From NCBI RefSeq assembly GCF_024296665.1, contig NZ_CP100762.1, positions 2,170,001 through 2,234,000 on the forward strand: a stretch of DNA of 64,000 nt. The letters are read 5' to 3'. Made by a program: the position numbers and the translations under genes. Shown here one piece after another: positions 24,464 to 31,942 of the stretch. The notes beneath the pieces were generated by a model, which was given only the letters and a program-made list of their open reading frames with translations, ran no database searches and was not told the DNA's origin. Numbering within the stretch: position 1 is the stretch's first letter; each line of letters begins with the position of its first letter. Source of the stretch: Salinilacihabitans rarus. GTDB lineage: Archaea > Halobacteriota > Halobacteria > Halobacteriales > Natrialbaceae.

Positions 24464-25126
24464 CTACGCCTCCATCGGAGAGTTCGTGTGATCGTCATGG
24501 TCCGTTCCGGCGTCCGAGTGGTTGTCGTGACCGCTGTCGTAGTGGTTGTCGTGGCCGGTATCGTAGTGGTCGTCGTGGCCCGAGTCGGAGTGGTCGTCGT
24601 GGCCCGAGTCGGAGTGGTCGTCGTGACCCGAGTTCGTGTGGCCCGAGAGATCCCCGAACCCGCTGTCGTTGTGGGTGTCGGTGTGATCGTCGTGGCCCGA
24701 GTCGGAGTGGTCGTCGTGGCCTGAATTGTCGTAGTGGTCGTCGTGGCCGCTGTCGTAGTGGTCGTCGTGACCGCTGTTGTCGTAGTGGTCGTCGTGGCCC
24801 GAATTCGAGTGCTCGGTGTCGTCGTGCTCTTCGATGCCGGCCCGAACGTCCTCTCCCGTCGGATCGACGTACCTGACGTGCGAATTCTCGATCCAGACGC
24901 TGCCGGTTTTCACGTTCGAGACGCTGTCGGACACGTCACGCGGGAGTCGCCGCTTCTCCTGTGACTCGGAGACGTAGTACAGCCAGTCGCCGTCGATCCA
25001 CACCGAGCCCGGGGCTCCGTCGGCGACGCTCTCGACGCCCTCGCCCTCGTAGTACCACTGCACGCCGTCGCTGTCGACGAAGTGGAGTTCGTTCCCGTCT
25101 ACCCAGAGAGACCCCGGTCGTGCCAT
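24464..25126 (-). CDS. Histidine-rich octapeptide-repeat protein at the tail-tip position
   Basis: The 220-residue protein has two parts. Residues 1-92 hold three copies of a beta motif: GSLWVDGNELHFVDSDG, GSVWIDGDWLYYVSES and GSVWIENSHVRYVDPTG. Residues 109-215 are about ten copies of S-G-H-D-D/N-H-Y/S/T-D with two degenerate units (SGHTN, GTDHDDHTN). It follows the fibre-like gene by 6 nt and precedes the small protein and radical SAM genes, so it is placed as a tail-tip or host-contact protein. Regular His pairs could bind metal, as HxH motifs do in phage fibre tips, or be the target of the radical SAM enzyme. No family recognised. Confidence 0.72.
   Translation of the reverse strand: MARPGSLWVDGNELHFVDSDGVQWYYEGEGVESVADGAPGSVWIDGDWLYYVSESQEKRRLPRDVSDSVSNVKTGSVWIENSHVRYVDPTGEDVRAGIEEHDDTEHSNSGHDDHYDNSGHDDHYDSGHDDHYDNSGHDDHSDSGHDDHTDTHNDSGFGDLSGHTNSGHDDHSDSGHDDHSDSGHDDHYDTGHDNHYDSGHDNHSDAGTDHDDHTNSPMEA
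24482..24802 (-). repeat. Tandem 24-bp repeats coding the SGHDDH units
   Basis: Roughly ten imperfect 24-nt units (plus one or two 27-nt units with an extra Asn codon) encode the octapeptides. Several neighbouring units are nearly identical at the DNA level, for example repeated GAGTCGGAGTGGTCGTCGTG on the + strand. This favours gain or loss of units by recombination without frame change. Confidence 0.85.
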
Positions 25127-25132
25127 CCCGGA

Positions 25133-25675
25133 TCACTCCACCACGTACTGGTCGGTCCCGACCGGGACGACGAGGCCGCTTGACACGTCGGCGGTGTCGA
25201 ACGCGACCGCCTCGTTCTGTAGCGCGTAGTCAGCGATCACCGTCTTGTACCCGTCGTACAGGTCGCCGGCGAGGATCTCGTCGCTGCCGGCGCGGACGTA
25301 CACCGCGCCGACGGCGACCTCGCCCGTGGGGATCGACGGCGCCTTCGGCAGGTCGTTGCCGTCGGCGTCCTGCTCGGTCGCCGGGGTCCCCGCGACGACC
25401 GCCGCCGTCCCCACGTCGTCGACGGTCACGAGGTCGACCCGGTCGGTCGCGTCGCTGTCGACGTGGTCGACCGTCTGCGCGTCGACGCCGACGGTCGCGC
25501 CGCCGAGCGCGACCGTGCCGGCGGCGACGTCTACTTCGAACGCGCCCGTGCCCGTCGACAGCGCGAGTTCGTCGCCGGCGCCGGCGACGACGCCTTCGCG
25601 TCGGTGGGCGTGTTTCTGTGCGTTGAGCGCGGCGGTGCTGAACGGTTTACCGTCCTCGTACGTGTTGCGTGTCAT
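25133..25675 (-). CDS. Tail-fibre or baseplate-associated protein
   Basis: The 180-residue protein starts MTRNTYEDGKPFSTAALNAQ and has a beta-rich middle in which short Gly/Ala/Val strands repeat, ending in SSGLVVPVGTDQYVVE. Its ATG overlaps the stop of the tail hub gene. N-terminal segments of this kind followed by low-complexity beta repeats are usual for haloviral fibre genes. The short length suggests a fibre adaptor rather than a full fibre. The assignment rests on position and composition. Confidence 0.5.
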   Translation of the reverse strand: MTRNTYEDGKPFSTAALNAQKHAHRREGVVAGAGDELALSTGTGAFEVDVAAGTVALGGATVGVDAQTVDHVDSDATDRVDLVTVDDVGTAAVVAGTPATEQDADGNDLPKAPSIPTGEVAVGAVYVRAGSDEILAGDLYDGYKTVIADYALQNEAVAFDTADVSSGLVVPVGTDQYVVE

Positions 25676-27621
25676 GGGTTGCTGAAGCTGGTTCTGTGCG
25701 TGGCCTCGAGGTCGAAGTCGACGACCTCGATCGGCGAGAAGTCGTTCCGGAGCAGTTCCGTCCCGTCGGCGTCGATCTGTGCGATGCCGGTGATCGTCTT
25801 GGCGTCGATGGTGTCCGCCTGGAGGCGGCCGACGAGGTCGATTCGACCGGTCCCGCGGGTCCGCGTGCGGCCGTCGTCGAACGGGACGTCGACGTCGTCG
25901 GAGGCGTCGGCGACGAACCGGACGCCCGTCGGCGTCGCGGGGTCGTCGGCGGCGAGAATGTCGCGGACCGCGTCGGCGCCGGCGGCCTCGACCGTGCCGA
26001 GGAACTCCGCGTCGGTGTCGACGGCGATCCGCAGCGAGACGTCGAGCGGCGTCCCCGCCGGCACCTCGACGTCTTCGGGCAGTCGGACCCGGGCGTAGAG
26101 GGCGGTGTTCTCGACGCCCAGTTCGCGAAGCGTCGCGTCGTCGGTCAGGCGGGCGTCGGCGCGCCACTGGACGGCACCGCCGTCCAGCGACGCGACCGAC
26201 GGCGACAGCGTCGTCACGGGGTCGTCGAGTTCGGTGTCGGACCGGGACGGGGTGGCGTCGCCGCTGCCGATCGGGAGTCCGGTGATCGGTTCGGGGTCGG
26301 CCCCCTGCCAGACGTCCCGGACGGCGTCGAGCGCCGCGTTCGTCACCCGGGCCCGGTCGGCGGTCGACTCGCGCACGTCGACGTCGAGGCCGGCGGTCGA
26401 ACGGTCGAAGCCGGGTTCGTCGCGGCCGAAGCCGGCGGTGAACCGGGCGTCGCCGAACCCGCGGGCGGTGACCGACGTCGTCACCTCGAGGGTCGCCCCG
26501 ACGCGTTCGTCGAGCGTCTCCAGAAACGGCGCCTCGTGGTCTGCATTGCGCAATTCGAGGCGCCTGACCGTGTCGGTCAGATCGACGAGTTCGTCGACGG
26601 TGTCGAGCGCCGCGTCGGCGACCGTGACGGTCGTCGGCGGGTTGCCCGCCGGCCACTCGTACTCGATCTGGACGACGCGGAAGTCGTCGTCGATCCCCTG
26701 GTCGGGATCGGCCACCGACGCGAGCTGTCCCGGCTCGACCTCGAACGCGCCCCACGTCTCGATCGTCCCGGTCCGTAGCTCGGAGCGGTCGTCGAGGAGC
26801 TGACGCGCCTTGTCCCGCGCGCGGTCCTCACGTTCGATCTCCGGCCGGTTCTCCTGGACCGGAACCTTGACCGGGCTCTCGGCACCGAGTTCGTCCTGCA
26901 GTTCGCGCTGCCTCGACCGGTCGTTCTTGGCGAGGACGGCCTGCTGGCCGCTGCTGCCGTACCGAACGATCGCCCGGTTCGCGGCGTGTTTCCCGTCTTC
27001 GGTCCACTCGGTGTCGAAGTACTCGTCGGTGTCGAACGACCGGGACGCGGTGTCGTCCTCGAGCGGCCGGAAGACGAACTCGCGGTCGAACGTCGCGCCG
27101 AAGAACTCGTCGCCGCCGGAGACGACCTGTAGCTCCTCGAAGATCCGTTCGAGGACGTCGCCGGTCCACCGCCTCGTGATCTCCTCGTCGTTTTCGACCT
27201 CGACGAGGGTCCCGTCCCACACGAGCGGCGTCTCGAACTCGACGAGTTCCTGGAGGATGTCGGTCACCGCGACCGCGTCGAAGTCGGCGTACACGCTCGT
27301 CGCCTTGCGGATCCAGAAGTCGTGGCTCAGGATCGTAAGCGTCGTCTCGTTGCGGTCGGTGGCGTGATCCTGGACGAATCCCGCGAACCGCCGGATCGGC
27401 TCCGCGGCCCCCGGGACCTCCACGTGGAGTTCGACCGTCGTCGGACGGGGGTACTCCGCCGGCTTCGTACCGCCCTCGTCGTCGAGCACCACCTCGGCTT
27501 TGTTCGCGAACGGGCCGATCGCGTCGCGCACGTAGACCCGTTCGAGGGCGGCGTCCGCCTCGTCCTCGATCGCCGTGGGGTCGGTGAGTTCGCCCTTGAC
27601 GAGGTGCCAGCGGACGCTCAC
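25672..27621 (-). CDS. Tail hub / tail-associated structural protein (gp27/gpD-like)
   Basis: The 649-residue protein starts with GTG. The N-terminal half has features of tail hub proteins: a beta-barrel opening with VYVRDAIGPFANKAEVVLDD, FAGFVQDHATDRNETTLTIL, a DILQELVEF helix and GIDDDFRVVQIEYEW. The C-terminal third has repeated fluff-like strands (DARFTAGFGRDEPGFDRSTA) and ends in a fibre-like NDFSPIEVVDFDLEAT. It is flanked by the distal-tail gene and the fibre gene with 4-nt overlaps, which is the standard position for the hub. Function by order and fold pattern. Confidence 0.6.
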   Translation of the reverse strand: MSVRWHLVKGELTDPTAIEDEADAALERVYVRDAIGPFANKAEVVLDDEGGTKPAEYPRPTTVELHVEVPGAAEPIRRFAGFVQDHATDRNETTLTILSHDFWIRKATSVYADFDAVAVTDILQELVEFETPLVWDGTLVEVENDEEITRRWTGDVLERIFEELQVVSGGDEFFGATFDREFVFRPLEDDTASRSFDTDEYFDTEWTEDGKHAANRAIVRYGSSGQQAVLAKNDRSRQRELQDELGAESPVKVPVQENRPEIEREDRARDKARQLLDDRSELRTGTIETWGAFEVEPGQLASVADPDQGIDDDFRVVQIEYEWPAGNPPTTVTVADAALDTVDELVDLTDTVRRLELRNADHEAPFLETLDERVGATLEVTTSVTARGFGDARFTAGFGRDEPGFDRSTAGLDVDVRESTADRARVTNAALDAVRDVWQGADPEPITGLPIGSGDATPSRSDTELDDPVTTLSPSVASLDGGAVQWRADARLTDDATLRELGVENTALYARVRLPEDVEVPAGTPLDVSLRIAVDTDAEFLGTVEAAGADAVRDILAADDPATPTGVRFVADASDDVDVPFDDGRTRTRGTGRIDLVGRLQADTIDAKTITGIAQIDADGTELLRNDFSPIEVVDFDLEATHRTSFSNP

Positions 27622-28151
27622 CCGTCCGTCACCTCCGGCGCGGACGCCCGGCGCACGCCGACGCCGAGTTCGACCTGGAAGTCGGCCCGGACGCCGCTCG
27701 TCTCGCCCTGTTCGGGGACCTGTAGCTTCTGGACGACGACGGCCGGGTAGACGTTGTTCGCGACGTCGACGTCGCCGTCGTACTCGGCCGTGTACTCGTT
27801 CTCGTTGTGGTAGAAGTGGTAGTGGCCGGGCTCGGCGTAGACGGCGCTCTCGACCAGCCGGTTGATCTGGTCCGTCGGCGTCACCGTCTGCTGGCCGAAC
27901 AGCTGCTGGAGCGCGTCGCGAAACGCGGGCGGGACGTGATCGGAGTGGTGGAACGTCCCGTGCACCGAGACGCTCGACTGCCAGAGCCCGTTGTCGCGGA
28001 CGATGCCCGCCCGGTCGCCGCCGCGGGCCGACTCGAACGGGTCGTTGCTGTGCTGGGGCGTCACCTCGAACGTCGGCGCGAAGTAGGCGACGACGCGCTC
28101 GGGGTACTCGCCGGTCGGCGCTTCGAGTCGGATCTCGTCGTAGCTCGTCAT
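27618..28151 (-). CDS. Distal tail-like structural protein
   Basis: The 177-residue protein is predicted beta-rich (LWQSSVSVHGTFHHSDHVPP, GHYHFYHNENEYTAEYDGDV, VVVQKLQVPEQGE). It lies between the tape measure and the tail hub, where tailed viruses encode the distal tail protein. No motif fixes the family. It ends in a GTGA overlap with the hub and begins 1 nt after the tape measure stop. Confidence 0.55.
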   Translation of the reverse strand: MTSYDEIRLEAPTGEYPERVVAYFAPTFEVTPQHSNDPFESARGGDRAGIVRDNGLWQSSVSVHGTFHHSDHVPPAFRDALQQLFGQQTVTPTDQINRLVESAVYAEPGHYHFYHNENEYTAEYDGDVDVANNVYPAVVVQKLQVPEQGETSGVRADFQVELGVGVRRASAPEVTDG

Positions 28152-28152
28152 A

Positions 28153-29580
28153 CTATCGCCTCTCGCTGAACTCGCTCTGGATGGTCTCGCTCACTTCCTC
28201 GGCGGTCCGGTCGGCGGTCCGCCGCGGCGACCCGGCGCCGTCGACCTGAACGGCGCCGGACTCGAAGACGACCGTGGTGGTGCCGCCGCCGGCCGCCGGC
28301 GGACTGTCGGGCGCGACCTGCGCCGCGGGGACGACCATCTCGCCGGCGTGCAACCGCGCGAGGCCGCCGCGATCGACGTAGCCGCCGTGTCTGAGCCGGG
28401 GGAGGTCCATCGACCCGCCGCCGACGGTCACGGAGCCGCCGATCGGCTCCGGGACGCTGACGGTCTTCGACGGGAGGCCGACGCTCGACGGGACGACGTC
28501 GTTGAACGCGTCGCGGAACGCGTCGGCCGCCTGACTCCCGAGGTCCGTCATCGCGTTCGTCAGGTCGCTCAGCGCGTTCCGGACCCCGTTGGCGATGGTC
28601 CCCGGGATGTCCTTCCCCCACCCGGCGGACGACTGGACGAGGTCGGTGAAGACGCCCCTGACCCGGCCGGCGACGGCACGGGCGGCGCTCCGGAACCGCT
28701 CGGCCGAGCGCTCGAGGAAGCCGGCCATGAGGTTCCACGCCTCCTTCCAGTCGCCCCGCAGGAGCGCGAGCGCGGCCCGGATCGTCGTGAGGATGGCGTC
28801 GACGTAGGTCCCGACGATCGCCTTGACGAGTCCGAACGCGACGGTCACCGTCTCGGTGATGACGGGCCCGAACACCTCCGACCAGAGCGTCGTGACGACG
28901 GTCACGAACGTCGTGATCCGCACCCGGAGGGTCTCGAGCGCGCCCGAGAGGACGGTCCGGATCGTCTCGGTGACGTCGAGGACGATATCACGGATGCCGA
29001 GAAAGTTCGACTCCCAGACCGCGTAGGCGACGATCGCTACCGCGACGATGGCGAGGACGGCGAGCAGCAACGGCCCGTTGAGGGCCATCCCCGCCGATCG
29101 CGCCGCAGAGCCCACGAGGTCGACGCCCGTCGAGAGGGACTCGAACCCGTCGGCCCCGACGGACGCGGCGGTCTGGATCGAGTCGTTCCACTGCCCGACC
29201 GTGTCGACGCCGGAGCCGATCGTCTCGGAGGCGTCGGCGCCCATCGCCGCCGCGTCGGCCAGCGAGTCGTTCCACTCCTCGACCGTGCCGAGGCCGGAGT
29301 CGATCGTCGCGAAGACCTCGTCCCCGGCGCCGACCGTGTCGGCCAGCGAGTCGTTCCACTCCTGGGCCGTGTCGATACCGGATCCGAGCGACTCGGATGT
29401 CTCCTCCGCGGTCGCCGCTACGTCCGCAAGCGAGTCGTTCCACTCCTCGACCGTGCCGAGCGCGGTGTCGACGGTACCCGTCGCCTCGTCGACCGTCTCC
29501 AGGAGCCCCTCGACGGCGCCGGCCGCCCCCTTCGCTCCCGTCACCGCGACTTCGACGGCGACCTCACGTACCTCCGCCAT
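28153..29580 (-). CDS. Short tail tape measure protein
   Basis: The 475-residue protein has an N-terminal region with four 28-residue repeats (W-N-D-S-L-A-D at residues 47, 75, 103 and 131), two or more hydrophobic segments (about 165-186 and around 250-290), a helical middle and a C-terminal MDLPRLRHGGYVDRGGLARL HAGEMVVP motif. The last is frequent at the end of tape measures. The tape measure fixes tail length; 475 residues implies a short tail. It follows the tail chaperone genes. Confidence 0.82.
   Translation of the reverse strand: MAEVREVAVEVAVTGAKGAAGAVEGLLETVDEATGTVDTALGTVEEWNDSLADVAATAEETSESLGSGIDTAQEWNDSLADTVGAGDEVFATIDSGLGTVEEWNDSLADAAAMGADASETIGSGVDTVGQWNDSIQTAASVGADGFESLSTGVDLVGSAARSAGMALNGPLLLAVLAIVAVAIVAYAVWESNFLGIRDIVLDVTETIRTVLSGALETLRVRITTFVTVVTTLWSEVFGPVITETVTVAFGLVKAIVGTYVDAILTTIRAALALLRGDWKEAWNLMAGFLERSAERFRSAARAVAGRVRGVFTDLVQSSAGWGKDIPGTIANGVRNALSDLTNAMTDLGSQAADAFRDAFNDVVPSSVGLPSKTVSVPEPIGGSVTVGGGSMDLPRLRHGGYVDRGGLARLHAGEMVVPAAQVAPDSPPAAGGGTTTVVFESGAVQVDGAGSPRRTADRTAEEVSETIQSEFSERR
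29107..29442 (-). repeat. Four 84-bp repeats in the tape measure gene
   Basis: Four consecutive 28-residue units begin WNDSLAD, WNDSLAD, WNDSLAD and WNDSIQT at residues 47, 75, 103 and 131. Each carries a following Gly-(Ile/Leu/Val)-Asp/Gly-Thr turn. Since tape measure length sets tail length, unit number here could change tail length stepwise. Confidence 0.85.
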
Positions 29581-29586
29581 CAGTCG

Positions 29587-29817
29587 TTACCCCCGGTAGC
29601 CGCCGCGAGAGCCGGCGCCGGTCCGGCGCGCTTTCCTCGCCTCGCGTTCGTTCTTCTCGCGTTCGTCGCGTCTGCGCTCGTTTTTCCCCTCGAGGATGGC
29701 GAGGTGTGCCCGCTGCATCGGCCGCGGCAGGTCGCGCACGTCGATCGGACACCCGAGTTCCGACCAGAGCAGGTGGTCCTCGAGGACGACGTAGTGCCAG
29801 CGTTCGTCGAACGACAC
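29587..29817 (-). CDS. Tail assembly chaperone, second part (T-like)
   Basis: The 76-residue frame opens with a GTG (SFDERWHYVVLEDHLLWSEL) and has a very basic C-terminus (ERRRDEREKNEREARKARR). Tail chaperones are commonly made as G and G-T products, with T reached by ribosomal frameshifting. Here the frame stays open upstream across the stop of the G-like gene (KFARWGYGKNTVSF), so a fusion product is possible. Separate initiation at the GTG is the alternative. Position just before the tape measure supports the assignment. Confidence 0.62.
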   Translation of the reverse strand: MSFDERWHYVVLEDHLLWSELGCPIDVRDLPRPMQRAHLAILEGKNERRRDEREKNEREARKARRTGAGSRGGYRG

Positions 29818-29837
29818 GGTGTTCTTGCCATATCCCC

Positions 29838-29850
29838 ACCTAGCGAAACT
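29838..29850 (-). promoter_or_regulatory. Candidate recoding site between the tail chaperone frames
   Basis: Leftward AAG TTT CGC TAG ends the G-like frame. Skipping one base (+1, equivalent in frame to -2) gives AAG TTT GCT AGG TGG and joins the T-like frame. A -1 slip would not. No classic heptamer is seen, so the case rests on the open frame and the family habit. Confidence 0.35.
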
Positions 29851-30259
29851 TGATCCGCGTCTCCTCGTCGAGCGTTGCGAAGTCCCGGATGGCCTCGACC
29901 ATCTCGTCGACGACCGGCTTCGTGAGCCCCTCGCGGAGTTCCCGCTCGGTCGGCGAGAACCCCTCCGGGGCCGAGACGATCGCCTCCTGGAAGAGGTCGG
30001 CCGCGAAGGCCCACTCCTGATCCTCGGTCATCCGGACCTCGGGGTCCTGTCCCGACCGCGTCGGCGTCCGGGTCGTGTGCTCGCGTGCGATGGCGCCGAT
30101 GTCCTCGACCATCCGGTACTCGAAGACCGCCTCGAAGCCGTCCGGGTACTCGAGGACGAACGTCTTCGTCGCCTGTCGTTTCCGGTTCTCGCGTCGTTTG
30201 ACCTCGTCCCAGGTCGCGGCCGAGTCGTCCTCGGTCGCGGAAGCGTCGTCGCCCGTCAT
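29840..30259 (-). CDS. Tail assembly chaperone, first part (G-like)
   Basis: The 139-residue acidic, helical protein has a folded core: TKTFVLEYPDGFEAVFEYRM, EEWAFAADLFQEAIVSAPEG-like helix and FSPTERELREGLTKPVVDEM. Its place between the tail tube and tape measure genes is that of the gpG-type chaperone, which coats the tape measure until tube assembly. The ATG overlaps the stop of the tail tube gene. See the adjacent recoding site for a possible longer product. Confidence 0.62.
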   Translation of the reverse strand: MTGDDASATEDDSAATWDEVKRRENRKRQATKTFVLEYPDGFEAVFEYRMVEDIGAIAREHTTRTPTRSGQDPEVRMTEDQEWAFAADLFQEAIVSAPEGFSPTERELREGLTKPVVDEMVEAIRDFATLDEETRIKFR

Positions 30260-31233
30260 CAGTTCGGCACCCGCACCTCGATCTCGGTCGACTCGGGCAG
30301 CAACTGGACGTCGCTCTCGATCACGCCCTCGCTGGGCGCGCCGATCGGCGCGTCGGTGATCACGCAGCGCTTGCCCCGGAGGATCACGGCGTCGGTCCAC
30401 GTGTCCCCGCTCGATCCGCGGACGAACGGGATCTCGACGTCGACCGGTTCGGCGTTCTCGTAGGCGCGCTGGAACAGGGCGGTGTCGGTGACGTTCATCG
30501 TCAGCGTCCAGTCGTAGCGGCCGTCCGCGGCGGTCGTCTCCGCGACGGCGTACGCCTCCCGGCCGGCCTCGCCGCCGTGGTGCTGGGGTTCGAGGCCGTT
30601 GTCCCACGAGAGCGAACCGCCGGTGACTGTCGCGAGTTCCGCGACGACGCCGCCGTCGTCCGGCGACGAGAGCGTCACGTCGCCGGCCATGTGGGCGCGG
30701 TACGGCGAGACGCCCTGCGAGGGGTCGGAGGCCGTGGGCGCGTCGGCGCCGAACGACGCTTCGAGGGCGGCCGACGTGACGCTGAACGTCGCTTCGAGGG
30801 GGTCTTCCTCGTCCCACTCGACGTCGAGCGACGCCTTGCTCCCGATGTAGGAGGCGACGAAGTCGAGGTCCTCGTGGAAGTACGAGAACGTCGCCGTCGG
30901 CAGTCGGTTCTGCTCCTCGAACAGCACCTCGGTGTAGTCGGTCTGGTCGGTTACGGTGCGCGACCCAAGCGCGAGTTCGAACGGCGCGTTCTCGTCGTGG
31001 ACGATCACGGGCACGTCGAACTCGTAGTCTTTCTCGTCGGGGCTGTTGACGAAGACCGAGCGGCCGGTTCCGCCGTGGGCCATCGCCGTGTGCTCGTTCG
31101 GGTTCGGCGGGTCGATGTCCGCGTACGTGATCCCGGGCGAGGTGTCGATGCTCGCGCTCTTCTGGTAGTGGTTGGATTCGATACCGTAGACCAGCCCGCC
31201 GCGGTTAGCGAGGGCGTAACGAATGTCGCTCAT
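30259..31233 (-). CDS. Major tail tube protein
   Basis: The 324-residue protein is beta-rich with an opening LANRGGLVYGIESNHYQKSA, then TGRSVFVNSPDEKDYEFDVP, a long run of strands, and a late domain with FQRAYENAEPVDVEIPFVRG, DTWTDAVILRGKRCVITDA and IESDVQLLPESTEIEV. This is the tube fold pattern with an added immunoglobulin-like segment. Its position before the chaperone pair and tape measure is diagnostic for a tail module. No sheath gene precedes it, which argues for a non-contractile tail. Confidence 0.65.
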   Translation of the reverse strand: MSDIRYALANRGGLVYGIESNHYQKSASIDTSPGITYADIDPPNPNEHTAMAHGGTGRSVFVNSPDEKDYEFDVPVIVHDENAPFELALGSRTVTDQTDYTEVLFEEQNRLPTATFSYFHEDLDFVASYIGSKASLDVEWDEEDPLEATFSVTSAALEASFGADAPTASDPSQGVSPYRAHMAGDVTLSSPDDGGVVAELATVTGGSLSWDNGLEPQHHGGEAGREAYAVAETTAADGRYDWTLTMNVTDTALFQRAYENAEPVDVEIPFVRGSSGDTWTDAVILRGKRCVITDAPIGAPSEGVIESDVQLLPESTEIEVRVPN

Positions 31234-31445
31234 GCAGTCTCGGAGTCGGTGTCGGTCGTCGATCGCTGTTCGCCGGTTCCGTCGTCGACCCCCGAGGCGT
31301 CGTCGACCGCCTCGAGGACGTCGTCGTGTGCGTCCAGCACGTCCGGGTACGCCTCGACGGTCGCGTCGCGGGCGTCGACGACGAGGCCCGAGCGAACGAC
31401 GCGGTCGATCCCGTCTTTCAGCCGGTACGTCCGTCGCTCGCTCAC
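31230..31445 (-). CDS. Small tail-module protein
   Basis: The 71-residue protein starts with GTG (SERRTYRLKDGIDRVVRSGL) and is acidic, with a helix around VLDAHDDVLEAVDDA and a Ser/Thr/Asp tail. It overlaps the neighbours on both sides by 4 nt. It would sit between the tail completion and tail tube genes. No motif assigns a role. Confidence 0.55.
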   Translation of the reverse strand: MSERRTYRLKDGIDRVVRSGLVVDARDATVEAYPDVLDAHDDVLEAVDDASGVDDGTGEQRSTTDTDSETA

Positions 31446-31942
31446 GCGTCGCTCGCCCCGTACTCGGCGTGGACCAGCCCGGTCACGTCCGTCACCCAGT
31501 GGTGAACGCCGTCGGCCACCCGGACGTGGTCCTCCCACGTCTCGTCGCGCCCGTCGAATTCCGGTTCGGCGAAGCCGGCGGCCCGAAGGTCGCCGTCGGC
31601 CTCGCGGAGCACCCACGCCCGAACGCCGTCGGCCAGGTCGAGCGCCGTCTCCGCCGTCTCGGCGAGCGTCGAGACCCGGACCGTGAACTCGTGTTGAAAC
31701 ACGTCCTCCGCGTGATCGAGGGGGTCGCCCGACGTCTCGGCCGCTTCGACGATCACGTGCGGGTAGTCGGGCTCGGTCGGCCGTGTCGTCAGGACGAACG
31801 GCGTCGATCGGTCAGTCGCGTTCGGGTCAGCCAGTGGACTGTCGGTCTCGTCGGCGAACGCATCGAGTCCGTCCGCGACCGTCTCGAAGACGATCGTGGT
31901 GGACATCACGTCCGCGCCGACGACGGGGTAGCTGTGGCTCAT
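31442..31942 (-). CDS. Tail completion-like protein
   Basis: The 166-residue alpha/beta protein (STTIVFETVADGLDAF, YPHVIVEAAE, EFTVRVSTLAETAETALDLA, WVTDVTGLVHAEYG) has the size and position of tail completion or terminator proteins, which cap the tube at the head end. It is the first gene of the leftward tail operon. Nothing viral is recognisable further upstream, so the head genes are missing or moved. The assignment is by order. Confidence 0.5.
   Translation of the reverse strand: MSHSYPVVGADVMSTTIVFETVADGLDAFADETDSPLADPNATDRSTPFVLTTRPTEPDYPHVIVEAAETSGDPLDHAEDVFQHEFTVRVSTLAETAETALDLADGVRAWVLREADGDLRAAGFAEPEFDGRDETWEDHVRVADGVHHWVTDVTGLVHAEYGASDA

Noticed and set aside
24482-24802. CRISPR array in the 24-bp repeat region
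   Set aside because: Repeats are contiguous without unique spacers, lie in an open reading frame and code a regular octapeptide. No cas genes are present in the window.
22786-25126. Known His-Xaa-Ser (HxsABCD) maturation system
   Set aside because: The repeat here is SGHDDHxD rather than His-Xaa-Ser, only one radical SAM gene is present, and the small protein shows no likeness to HxsD that I can see.
30259-31942. Contractile tail with a sheath gene
   Set aside because: No long sheath-like protein or baseplate-wedge genes occur before the tube gene; the order fits a non-contractile tail.
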